Assembly: GCF_002797855.1 (NCBI RefSeq)
Contig: NZ_PGFB01000002.1
Coordinates: forward strand, 558,001-622,000
Reading direction: 5' to 3'
Source: Compostimonas suwonensis
Lineage (GTDB): Bacteria > Actinomycetota > Actinomycetes > Actinomycetales > Microbacteriaceae
Length of the DNA stretch: 64,000 bases
In this document: in pieces, positions 44,565 to 51,469 of the stretch
Numbering within the stretch: the stretch's first letter is position 1
Layout: the number at the start of each line of letters is the position of its first letter
The notes under the pieces: generated by a model
Told to the model about the DNA's origin: nothing
Databases searched by the model: none
The model's input: only the letters and a program-made list of their open reading frames with translations
Translations under genes and position numbers: made by a program

Positions 44565-45653
44565 CTATCGATCTTTGAAGTACCGGAAGAGGTGACGCTC
44601 GCGCGTCATCGCGAGCGCCAGTCCGGCACCTGTGAAACTTGCGGCGGCAGCCAGCACCGGAATACGGACACCGATGAGAAGCACACGCCCCCAATCCTCC
44701 GGCGCGCTGTCGACAGCGAGCGATGCCGAGACGGCGAACCCGACCACAACGACCGGCACAATCCAACTCGCTGCCTCCAGCGTGATCATGATGCACATGT
44801 CGATTCGGCCGACACCACTATGAAGGGCAGAAGCGAGTTCGATTCGCCGCAGTCGAACCGAGACATACCCCAGAGCCAAGCCTGCGAGAGCTCCAACCGG
44901 TGCCGCGAGGCGTGAGACTCTGTCGCTGAAGCGTTGGGCGCCGTCGAACGTGGTTCCGAGAGTCGGATTGAGTTGCCCGAGCAGCGGCTTGCCCTTCTCG
45001 CTCGCGTCGTTACTCGGAATCACCGCTGTCAGCAGCAGCGTGGCCGCATTCGACAGCTGTGGCCAACCATCGATCCAGCACTCGTCGAACGCTCTGTGAT
45101 CTGTCGCCACCTCCAAGGCTGCGTACCCCAGGCCCTGTCTCCTCCCGTCCGCCGGGTAGGCGTAGATCCCCGCGATGGGCGCTGCTCCGGAGGTCGAGAC
45201 AAGTGTCGAGCCAATACGCAGTCCCAGCGTCTTCGCAGCATCGACCTCAAGAAAAAGTCCTCCGCTTGGAACCTTTTTGTGAGTCAGGATCGCGGGAAAG
45301 CTCGGAGAGACTTCTCTCAACGGTAGGGGGTTGCCCGGCAGTGCGGCCACACGGAGTTGAGCGCCCGGGTCACGAATCGCTCCGGCAGAGCGAACACCAG
45401 CCGTGTGGTTGAAGCTCTCGCACACTGTTCCATCGATGCGCCCCTCCGCAACGATCGTCATGACCGACGCACCCGAACTCTGGAAGCGGTCTGCGCTCGC
45501 GACAATCTGTCGGACTGAGGTCACATCGGCAACGAGCAAGGCCAGTGCAATCAGTCCAAAAACACCGGCGAACAGCGCTGTCCGAGTGGTGCCTGAGAGG
45601 ATGTTTCGACAAGTTTCACGGAGCAGAGAGGTCACCTTCATCCGGCCGCTCAT
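44565..45653 (-). CDS. MacB/FtsX-like ABC transporter permease of the bacteriocin island
   Basis: A 362-residue membrane protein with the FtsX/MacB layout. One helix near the N-terminus (about 27-45) is followed by an extracytoplasmic domain of about 190 residues and then three helices (about 245-268, 285-310 and 328-350). The large outer domain contains two cysteines (T-V-C-E-S-F and D-E-C-W-I). Its start overlaps the ATPase stop by ATGA. With the ATPase and adaptor it should form a mechanotransmission-type exporter or an immunity pump for the bacteriocin. Sequence similarity to well-studied MacB is by topology rather than by strong motifs. Confidence 0.75.
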   Translation of the reverse strand: MSGRMKVTSLLRETCRNILSGTTRTALFAGVFGLIALALLVADVTSVRQIVASADRFQSSGASVMTIVAEGRIDGTVCESFNHTAGVRSAGAIRDPGAQLRVAALPGNPLPLREVSPSFPAILTHKKVPSGGLFLEVDAAKTLGLRIGSTLVSTSGAAPIAGIYAYPADGRRQGLGYAALEVATDHRAFDECWIDGWPQLSNAATLLLTAVIPSNDASEKGKPLLGQLNPTLGTTFDGAQRFSDRVSRLAAPVGALAGLALGYVSVRLRRIELASALHSGVGRIDMCIMITLEAASWIVPVVVVGFAVSASLAVDSAPEDWGRVLLIGVRIPVLAAAASFTGAGLALAMTRERHLFRYFKDR

Positions 45654-46270
45654 CCGATCGCCACATCCGAACGGTAATCGTCGAGGGCGATCTCATCCGT
45701 GCACGCCGCACGGGTGCGAGCATCATGAGTGGCGACGACCACGATGACGTCAGCACTCGCCATCGCCGCGATGGCGGCATCGATCGTGCTCGCAGTTGCA
45801 CGATCAAGCTGAGCGGTCGGCTCATCGACAAGAAGCACGTCTGGTTTCGCTGCCATCCCGCGCGCCAGCATAAGGCGCTGCGCCTCCCCGCCTGAAAGCT
45901 CACGGAATGCGCGAAACGCCACAGGTGAGAGCCCGAATCGTTCCAACAGTTCTGCGGCCTTGTCATCCGCCGCCTCGCGCGATAGCCCTTGGGCCAGAAA
46001 CGGCAGCGCGACATGATCGGATGCGGTTCGACCAGGCACTCCGTGCGGATTCTGGAAGACCCAACCGACCCTCATGGTCTCGCTGCCGTGCACTGCTCCC
46101 TCCGCGGCGGCCGTCCAACCGGCAAGAATGCTGAGCAAGGTACTCTTCCCGGAACCCGACGGGCCTGTCAGCGCGTAGACATGCCCGGTTTCGAGACTGA
46201 CGGAAAGTCCACGAAACAACCATGGCTGAGCGTCGAATCGATGCCCAACACCCGAGAGCACTACCGACAC
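45650..46270 (-). CDS. ABC transporter ATPase of the bacteriocin island
   Basis: A 206-residue LolD/MacB-type ATPase. Walker A is GPSGSGKST (36-44), the Q-loop is V-F-Q-N, the signature is LSGGEAQR (125-132), Walker B is VLLVDEPTAQLD (145-156) and the H-loop is V-A-T-H-D. NCBI models a lactococcin-972-group ABC ATPase family (TIGR03608) with this size and context; membership is likely but untested. It overlaps the adaptor gene by 10 bp and the permease gene by 4 bp, so all three are coupled. Confidence 0.88.
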   Translation of the reverse strand: MSVVLSGVGHRFDAQPWLFRGLSVSLETGHVYALTGPSGSGKSTLLSILAGWTAAAEGAVHGSETMRVGWVFQNPHGVPGRTASDHVALPFLAQGLSREAADDKAAELLERFGLSPVAFRAFRELSGGEAQRLMLARGMAAKPDVLLVDEPTAQLDRATASTIDAAIAAMASADVIVVVATHDARTRAACTDEIALDDYRSDVAIG

Positions 46271-47322
46271 GCCGGTACTCCCGTGGGAACGACATCGACC
46301 CGCTTCGGAACATGACCTTCGAAGAGAACGAACGATTGCCCCAGTTGGGAGCCGACGATGCGTACGGGAACTCCGACTGCATCCCCGCGTACGCAGCCCT
46401 CGGACCCCTCCACACCGTAGATCGAGCTCGGCGGAAGCGCCGCCACTAAGACCGGTGTCTGCAAAACGAACGTGGCGGCGAGCTGGTTCGGTTCTTGCTC
46501 GGCGCCACCGTCTCCGTCGTCCCGGGCCGCTCCTGTGGTACCGCGCATGCCGGAGAGGAGATCGAGCGCACCCGGATCCGTCACTGTCCCATCGTCGTTC
46601 ACACTCGTGACCTGGCCATCGACCTCCAGTACTCTCGCGCCTGACAGAAGGTCCGAGGGGAGATTCGTGATGCCCGCACTCGACACGATGCCCTGAACTG
46701 TGCCGAGTGCGTCACCGCTGCTCACAGAGGAGCCGAGCGATCCGATGCAGGTCGAGATGACGGTAGTCGTAGTTGGTGCCCACATGACCCTGGAGACAGG
46801 CAGTCCGGGTTCATCGAATGCCGCGTCGCCGATGGACGTGAACAACGCTTTCACAGCCGCGAGGGAGGCTGATCCGAAATCCCCATCTGCAGTGACGGCG
46901 TAACCGAGTCGTGCAAGTTCCGTCTGAAGCGCCTTGACATCATCGCCTTCGTCTCCGATCGAGAGGTCACGCCACAGCGGCATCGATGTCGCGAGCGTGA
47001 GAAGTGGTCGTCCGTCGACAGAGACGAACGATCCTCCGGATGCGATGCTCGCCCCAGGTCTGCAGCCGAACCGTGTGATCCTCCCCGTCAACGGAACAGA
47101 GAGGGAGATTCCCGGGTCGCGCACGAGCTCGACGTCGACGGTGCGCTCATCAACGAACTCCTGTTCAGTGACCTCGACGCTTTCCGCTGAGCGGCTGGGT
47201 TGTAGAGTGCCGGGCATGGTGGGAGCGACGGCGACGGCGACGATCGCCGCGCCACACGCCGCAACGGTGACCACGCCGATGACCGCGAGACCGATCGTGG
47301 CTAACGACCTGCGTTTACTCAT
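46261..47322 (-). CDS. MacA-like adaptor with peptidoglycan-binding domain
   Basis: A 353-residue membrane-anchored protein. A single N-terminal helix (about 9-32) is followed by a segment reminiscent of a split HlyD/MacA barrel (VPLTGRITRFGCRPGASIAS near 77-96). A PG_binding_1-type domain comes next (about 119-165: L-S-I-G-D-E-G-D-D-V-K-A-L-Q-T-E-L-A-R-L-G-Y...D-G-D-F-G), then a second beta-rich part with V-V-A-L-P-like ends. The design suggests a periplasmic-adaptor equivalent that docks on cell-wall peptidoglycan in a monoderm cell. It precedes and overlaps the ATPase gene. Confidence 0.8.
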   Translation of the reverse strand: MSKRRSLATIGLAVIGVVTVAACGAAIVAVAVAPTMPGTLQPSRSAESVEVTEQEFVDERTVDVELVRDPGISLSVPLTGRITRFGCRPGASIASGGSFVSVDGRPLLTLATSMPLWRDLSIGDEGDDVKALQTELARLGYAVTADGDFGSASLAAVKALFTSIGDAAFDEPGLPVSRVMWAPTTTTVISTCIGSLGSSVSSGDALGTVQGIVSSAGITNLPSDLLSGARVLEVDGQVTSVNDDGTVTDPGALDLLSGMRGTTGAARDDGDGGAEQEPNQLAATFVLQTPVLVAALPPSSIYGVEGSEGCVRGDAVGVPVRIVGSQLGQSFVLFEGHVPKRVDVVPTGVPACR

Positions 47323-47364
47323 TGCTCATTCCTCATCGCCGTGACGCGTCTCGCTTCGAGCAAC

Positions 47365-47976
47365 TCAGTGAGTGCTGAGCAGTCCAAGCGGGTCGGCCTC
47401 ACACGTCACAAGCGCGTCGGCTCCCTTCTTCACGTCTATGAAGGGGAACGCCTCGGTCGGTACGTCCTTCGCGTAGTCCTTAGCCGTGTAGCCGGCGTCC
47501 ACGACCCCCGCCTGCACCAGACAGCTGGCCATGATGGTGGGCTCGTCGAGCCGTTCGGGGTTGCGCTGAAGCCATGAATACAAAGAGCCGATCAAGTCCT
47601 CTCCCGTCTCGGCCGAACACGAGTTCATCCGATCATGTGCCTGATCTGGAGTGACTGCACCCGGGGCAAAGGAGGTGTCGTAGGAGCCGTCGTCATTAAA
47701 ACCTGCGAATGTGATTCCAGAGCCCGCAAGACAGGAGGTGAATTGCTCAGACATCTCCGAGAACTCTTGGTCGGTGATCGTGCCATCTCGGAGCACGTCG
47801 CGCACAAAATCCGATTTCGCTGCCTGGAAATTCGCTTGGAATTCGGCCGCCCACGGCCCTTCGAAGCCCGTGTCCGCGTCATCGTTCCCCGTTTGCGCGC
47901 ACCCGCACAGGGCCACTGCGGCAAGCATCCCCGTCAGCGTGATCGCGACCTTTTGACTTCCCCGAAATACGTTCAC
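47365..47976 (-). CDS. Cysteine-rich lipoprotein, candidate bacteriocin immunity factor
   Basis: A 203-residue lipoprotein starting at a GTG after a GGGGGATGG site. The lipobox ends L-C-G-C (Cys26). The mature domain is acidic and mostly helical, with four spaced cysteines in S-C-L-A-G, N-S-C-S-A, A-S-C-L-V and V-T-C-E-A contexts that could form two disulfides. I recognise no family with certainty. Lying between the bacteriocin gene and the exporter genes, and exposed on the outer membrane face where lipid II is also accessible, it is a reasonable immunity candidate. That role is inference. Confidence 0.75.
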   Translation of the reverse strand: MNVFRGSQKVAITLTGMLAAVALCGCAQTGNDDADTGFEGPWAAEFQANFQAAKSDFVRDVLRDGTITDQEFSEMSEQFTSCLAGSGITFAGFNDDGSYDTSFAPGAVTPDQAHDRMNSCSAETGEDLIGSLYSWLQRNPERLDEPTIMASCLVQAGVVDAGYTAKDYAKDVPTEAFPFIDVKKGADALVTCEADPLGLLSTH

Positions 47977-48082
47977 CCATCCCCCTGAGTCAGATCTTCG
48001 TCTGTTTCGCGCAGCGAAACAAAGCCATGCCAAAGAATTCGCCGACAACATGATCGTGCTGAGGCCCCGCGGACAATTTCTC

Positions 48083-48111
48083 GCCGCGTACCAGGATCGG
48101 CCCGACGCGGC
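48083..48111 (-). terminator. Hairpin between bacteriocin and lipoprotein genes
   Basis: GCCGCG and CGCGGC enclose a 17-nt loop in the gap after the bacteriocin stop. A leaky stop here would make more bacteriocin than exporter mRNA. The stem is only 6 bp. Confidence 0.35.
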
Positions 48112-48142
48112 CCCAGCAGATCATTTCTCCCACTACGACCTG

Positions 48143-48454
48143 TTATTGCACGTCGTAGTAGGCGGTGTTGCCCCAGAGACCGGCGTTACGGTCAGCTTCC
48201 GCCCACGAACCTGATGTCTTCCAAGCAGTAGCAGTGCACCCCGATGTGGCACAAGCCGTCGCCTTGTGCGTGCGCGAGCCGTGGTAGTAGTGAGAATAAA
48301 CTTCGTCGTGATCCCCGACAAAGTGAACTCCATAGTTCCACGTTCCGCCTTCGGGATACTCAGTGGTCGCGTTCGCCGCCGTGGCCCCCGCCAAGACGAC
48401 CCCAACAACCACTCCCGCCGTTAGCACTGCATGGATTGTCTTTTTCACTAGCAT
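48143..48454 (-). CDS. Lactococcin-972-like bacteriocin precursor
   Basis: A 103-residue secreted peptide with a Sec signal ending A-N-A near residue 29, leaving a mature part of about 74 residues. The mature part has the lactococcin-972 family pattern: E-G-G-T-W-N-Y-G, V-Y-S-H-Y-Y-H-G-S-R-T-H-K-A-T, S-G-S-W-A-E-A and a terminal G-N-T-A-Y-Y. Lactococcin 972 is known to bind lipid II and block septum formation. Unlike it, this peptide has two cysteines (Cys68 and Cys73), a possible disulfide. The ATG at 48454 follows a GAGGGG site; an in-frame ATG at 48472 has none. Confidence 0.9.
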   Translation of the reverse strand: MLVKKTIHAVLTAGVVVGVVLAGATAANATTEYPEGGTWNYGVHFVGDHDEVYSHYYHGSRTHKATACATSGCTATAWKTSGSWAEADRNAGLWGNTAYYDVQ

Positions 48455-48772
48455 GTTTCCCCTCAAATACATATCGCTATAAAATGGCTCTAACCATCAA
48501 AACACACGTGTACACATGTGTTTTTAGATTGTTTATTTCTGGACAACTAAAAGATAGCCCCAGTTATTAATGGACGACAAGCATTTTTTTCGATGGGACA
48601 GCGCGTATGAGATCCCTCCTCCGGCATGGATCCGGAGAGTTCACGCGAACGCCAGAAAGATCCGACAAGACGAACGCCTCGGATTTTTTGGTGCCTGGGT
48701 CCAGCGCTTCGCCTGTCGCGGTGGTTTTTCAGGCAAGCCGATGTTGAGTTTTTTTGTGGGCACAACACCCAC
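48455..48772. other. AT-rich gap between bacteriocin and thiL
   Basis: This 318-bp stretch has the lowest GC of the window near 48470-48600. It contains the bacteriocin promoter region and the 26-bp palindrome, a CTCCGG/CCGGAG hairpin near 48618-48636, and short T-runs near 48583, 48687 and 48750. A 77-codon frame on the plus strand (48570-48803) has no ribosome-binding site and runs into thiL, so I do not call it a gene. Confidence 0.6.
48499..48524. promoter_or_regulatory. 26-bp near-perfect palindrome upstream of the bacteriocin gene
   Basis: The outer arms AAAACACA and TGTGTTTT and the centre GTGTACAC are symmetric, with a single mismatched pair. It lies 45-70 bp before the bacteriocin start, next to a TTGATG hexamer and TATA-rich sequence, as expected for an operator over the promoter. 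No regulator gene is in the island. Confidence 0.65.
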
Positions 48773-49768
48773 CTACCCGGCGCCGCCGTTCCAGTCGGTG
48801 TAGGGGTCCCAGCCCCGCGGCTCGAAGGGCTCGCCGTCGACGGTGATCCCCGCGCCCGCCACGACCCGCCCGATGGGCCGGAACGCCGTCGGCAGAGGCG
48901 ATTTCGCGGGGAAGGTCGCGAGCAGTGCGTGATCCTCGCCCCCGGTCAGCGCGGGCTCGATCCGGGGCCCGAGCGCGGCGCCGTCGAGGGCGATCGAGAC
49001 GCCGCTCGCGCGAGCGATGCGGGCGGCGTCGAGGCTGAGGCCGTCGGAGACGTCGAGCATCGCGGTCGCGCCGCCGAGAGCCGCGTCCACGCCCGCCGGG
49101 ATGGGCGGCACCGGGGCGAGCTGCGCGATGAGGAGCTCCGGATGACTCGCCCTCAACCCCGCGGCGAGATCGGCGTTCGGGATTCCCGAGCCGTCCACCG
49201 CCCGGGTGAAGAGCAGGCTCAGCCCCAGCGCCGCCGAGCCGAGCTCGCCGGCGACCGCCACGACGTCGCCGGGCCGCGCTCCCGAACGGGTCACCGGATC
49301 GCGGCCGCCCAGGTCGCCGAACGCCGTGACCGCGAAGGTGAGGGTCTCCGAGACCGAGAGGTCGCCGCCCACGACGCCGCAGCCGGGGGCGAGCGCCTCG
49401 CAGGCCTCGCGCAGTCCGTCGGCGACCTGCTCGAGGGCCTCGACCGTGGTCGTGAGGGGGGCGGCGATGGCCACCACGAGAGCGGTGGGCGTCGCGCCCA
49501 TCGCCGCGACATCCGCGAGGTTCGTGGCGGCCGCCTTCCAGCCGAGCTCGTAGGGCGTCGACCAGGCGAGCCGGAAGTCCGGGCCGTGCACCATCATGTC
49601 GGTCGTCACGACATACCGGCCGTCGGGCGCGCGCAGCACGGCGGCGTCGTCGCCCGGTCCGAGGAGCTGCTCCCGGGAGGAGGGAAGCCGCGGGAAGATA
49701 CGGGCGAGCACGCCGAGCTCACCGAGGGAGGCGAGCGTCTCATCCGGCGGACGGTCAGTCACAGTCAT
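48773..49768 (-). CDS. thiL: Thiamine-monophosphate kinase
   Basis: A 331-residue ATP-dependent kinase that makes thiamine diphosphate. G-P-G-D-D-A-A-V (about 37-44), T-T-D-M-M-V-H-G-P-D-F-R (about 55-66), W-K-A-A-A-T-N-L-A-D-V-A-A-M-G-A and G-D-L-S are family motifs that bind metal and ATP. D-V-S-D-G-L-S-L-D-A is the C-terminal metal loop. Length is normal. It is divergent from the DUF3515 gene, and the island ends at its 3' side. Confidence 0.96.
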   Translation of the reverse strand: MTVTDRPPDETLASLGELGVLARIFPRLPSSREQLLGPGDDAAVLRAPDGRYVVTTDMMVHGPDFRLAWSTPYELGWKAAATNLADVAAMGATPTALVVAIAAPLTTTVEALEQVADGLREACEALAPGCGVVGGDLSVSETLTFAVTAFGDLGGRDPVTRSGARPGDVVAVAGELGSAALGLSLLFTRAVDGSGIPNADLAAGLRASHPELLIAQLAPVPPIPAGVDAALGGATAMLDVSDGLSLDAARIARASGVSIALDGAALGPRIEPALTGGEDHALLATFPAKSPLPTAFRPIGRVVAGAGITVDGEPFEPRGWDPYTDWNGGAG

Positions 49769-49791
49769 GCAAGAACGCTAGCCTGAATGGG

Positions 49792-50379
49792 ATGAGTTCC
49801 CCGGCCCCCTCCCCCGTGTCAGCCCGCCGCCTCCGCCGCGCGCTCGTGTCGCTGCTCGCCGTCGCAGGCCTCGCCGGCGTCCTGACCGCCTGCGCGCCGA
49901 CCGTCGCGCTCACCGCGGCGCCCGCGGCCAACGAGCCGGCCTGCGCCTCGGTGACGGTGGCGCTGCCGGAGACCGTCGCGGGCCAGCCCTCCCGTGAGAC
50001 CAACGCCCAGGCGACGGGCGCCTGGGGCGACCCGGCGGCCGTGCTGCTGCACTGCGGCGTCGCGGTACCCGGCCCGACCACCACGGAGTGCCTGAGCGTC
50101 AACGGCGTCGACTGGCTCGCCGACGACACCGACGCCCCCAGCTACCGGTACACGACCTACGGCCGCGACCCGGCGGTCGAGGTCGTCGTCGACAGCACCG
50201 TCGTCTCGGGCACCACGGCCCTCATCGACCTGCAGAGCGCCGTGACCTCGATCCCTGCAGAGCGCGCCTGCGTGGGCGCGCAAGACGTCTACACGCCCAC
50301 GGACGCCCCGGAGGACCCGAACGCGGCAGACGACGCCCCGCCGCCCGCCGACACCCCCGAGCCGACCCCGGCGCAGTAG
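49792..50379 (+). CDS. DUF3515-family lipoprotein
   Basis: A 195-residue lipoprotein with a lipobox ending L-T-A-C near residue 34. A-C-A-S-V-T-V-A-L-P-E-T-V-A-G-Q-P-S-R, G-A-W-G-D-P-A-A-V-L-L-H-C-G-V and V-N-G-V-D-W are the pattern of the actinobacterial DUF3515 family, whose function is unknown. Three cysteines in the mature part may pair. The tail is Pro/Asp-rich. Its place between thiL and ddl is typical and suggests an envelope role. Confidence 0.88.
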   Translation: MSSPAPSPVSARRLRRALVSLLAVAGLAGVLTACAPTVALTAAPAANEPACASVTVALPETVAGQPSRETNAQATGAWGDPAAVLLHCGVAVPGPTTTECLSVNGVDWLADDTDAPSYRYTTYGRDPAVEVVVDSTVVSGTTALIDLQSAVTSIPAERACVGAQDVYTPTDAPEDPNAADDAPPPADTPEPTPAQ

Positions 50380-50389
50380 CCCCCGCGGC

Positions 50390-51469
50390 TCAGAGCGCGA
50401 GACCGATGAGCTCGTCGATGAGCGCCGGGTAGCTGAGCCCCGAGGCGAGCCAGCACTTGGGGAACATCGAGATGGGCGTGAAGCCCGGCATCGTGTTGAT
50501 CTCGTTGATGACCCAGCCGTCGGCGGTCAGGAAGAAGTCCACGCGGGCGAGCCCCGCCCCGTCGATCGCCTCGAAGGCGCGCAGCGCGAGCGCCTGCATC
50601 TCGGCGAGCTGAGCGGCATCGAGCGGCGCCGGGCAGACGAGCTCGATCCCGGGCCCGTCGAGGTATTTGCCGGCGAAGTCATAGAAGCCGTCGCCCTCGA
50701 TCACGATCTCGCCGGCGACGGACACCCTCGGGGCCTCGCCGGGGCGGGCGCCGAGCACCGCGCACTCGAGCTCGCGGCCGACCATGCCGGCCTCGATGAG
50801 CACCTTGGAGTCCTCGGCCAGCGCCGTGGCCATGGCCGCGTCAAGCTCGTCGAGGCTCGAGACCTTGCTCACGCCCACGCTCGAGCCCGCGCGTGCGGGC
50901 TTCACGAAGAGGGGAAGGCCCAGCTGCGCGGCGGCCTCGCGCGCCGTCGCGGGGTCGCGTTGCCACGACAGCGCGCTCACGGTGTGCCAGGGCGCGACCG
51001 GCAGCCCCGCCTGCTGCAGAACGGTCTTCGTGAAGTGCTTGTCCATGCCGAGGGCCGAGGCGAGCACTCCGGCGCCGACGTAGGGAAGGCCTACGAGCTC
51101 GAGCAGCCCCTGGATCGTGCCGTCCTCGCCGAACGGTCCATGCAGAATCGGGAATACGACGTCGACGGGGCCGAGCGAACGGGTCGAACCGGCGCTCGCC
51201 ACGGTCAGCTCGCGGGTCTGCGTGCTCTCGGGCCAGTGCACGCGGGTGCCGTTGTCGACGACTGCGGGCATGGCATCCGGGTTCAGGGCGAACTTCGCCG
51301 AGTCGTCCTCTTCGAGCACGAAGGCGCCGTCGCGGGTGATCCCGACCGGGATCACCTCGTAGCGCTCGCGGTCAATCGCCTGAAGGACCCCGCCGGCCGT
51401 GGCGCAACTGATCGAATGCTCGCTTGAGCGACCTCCGAAGAGCACCACCACTACCAGCTTGTCCGTCAT
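50390..51469 (-). CDS. ddl: D-alanine--D-alanine ligase
   Basis: A 359-residue ATP-grasp ligase that makes the D-Ala-D-Ala dipeptide of peptidoglycan. The N-terminal V-V-V-L-F-G-G-R-S-S-E-H-S-I-S, the H-G-P-F-G-E-D-G-T-I-Q-G-L-L-E motif (about 112-126), G-M-D-K-H-F-T-K and the C-terminal A-R-V-D-F-F...I-N-E-I-N-T-M-P-G-F-T motif are complete. A tyrosine follows the G-L-P motif (G-L-P-Y-V-G-A-G), typical of D-Ala rather than D-Lac ligases. Its first 98 bp lie inside the 3' end of gpsA in another frame. Confidence 0.96.
   Translation of the reverse strand: MTDKLVVVVLFGGRSSEHSISCATAGGVLQAIDRERYEVIPVGITRDGAFVLEEDDSAKFALNPDAMPAVVDNGTRVHWPESTQTRELTVASAGSTRSLGPVDVVFPILHGPFGEDGTIQGLLELVGLPYVGAGVLASALGMDKHFTKTVLQQAGLPVAPWHTVSALSWQRDPATAREAAAQLGLPLFVKPARAGSSVGVSKVSSLDELDAAMATALAEDSKVLIEAGMVGRELECAVLGARPGEAPRVSVAGEIVIEGDGFYDFAGKYLDGPGIELVCPAPLDAAQLAEMQALALRAFEAIDGAGLARVDFFLTADGWVINEINTMPGFTPISMFPKCWLASGLSYPALIDELIGLAL

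Larger units (their letters stand above)
44527..48772. other. Lower-GC accessory island with bacteriocin and exporter genes
   Basis: Between rsmD and thiL about 4.2 kb is visibly less GC-rich than the flanks. Its genes use A/T-ending codons more often, it has few long antisense frames, and it contains none of the GGATGCC/GGCATCC words that occur roughly once per kilobase elsewhere. It carries five minus-strand genes: bacteriocin, lipoprotein, adaptor, ATPase and permease. I found no integrase, transposase or flanking direct repeats, so the mode of arrival is unknown. Confidence 0.75.

Noticed and set aside
44527-48772. Transposon or prophage origin of the bacteriocin island
   Set aside because: No transposase, integrase, tRNA gene or flanking repeats were seen, so only compositional evidence for transfer remains.
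48750-48776. GTGGG/CCCAC hairpin near a T-run as thiL terminator
   Set aside because: On the thiL strand the hairpin is followed by A residues rather than U residues, and the stem overlaps the thiL end.
48570-48803. 77-codon plus-strand frame between bacteriocin and thiL
   Set aside because: There is no ribosome-binding site, the frame runs 31 bp into thiL on the opposite strand, and it shows no recognisable domain or signal.
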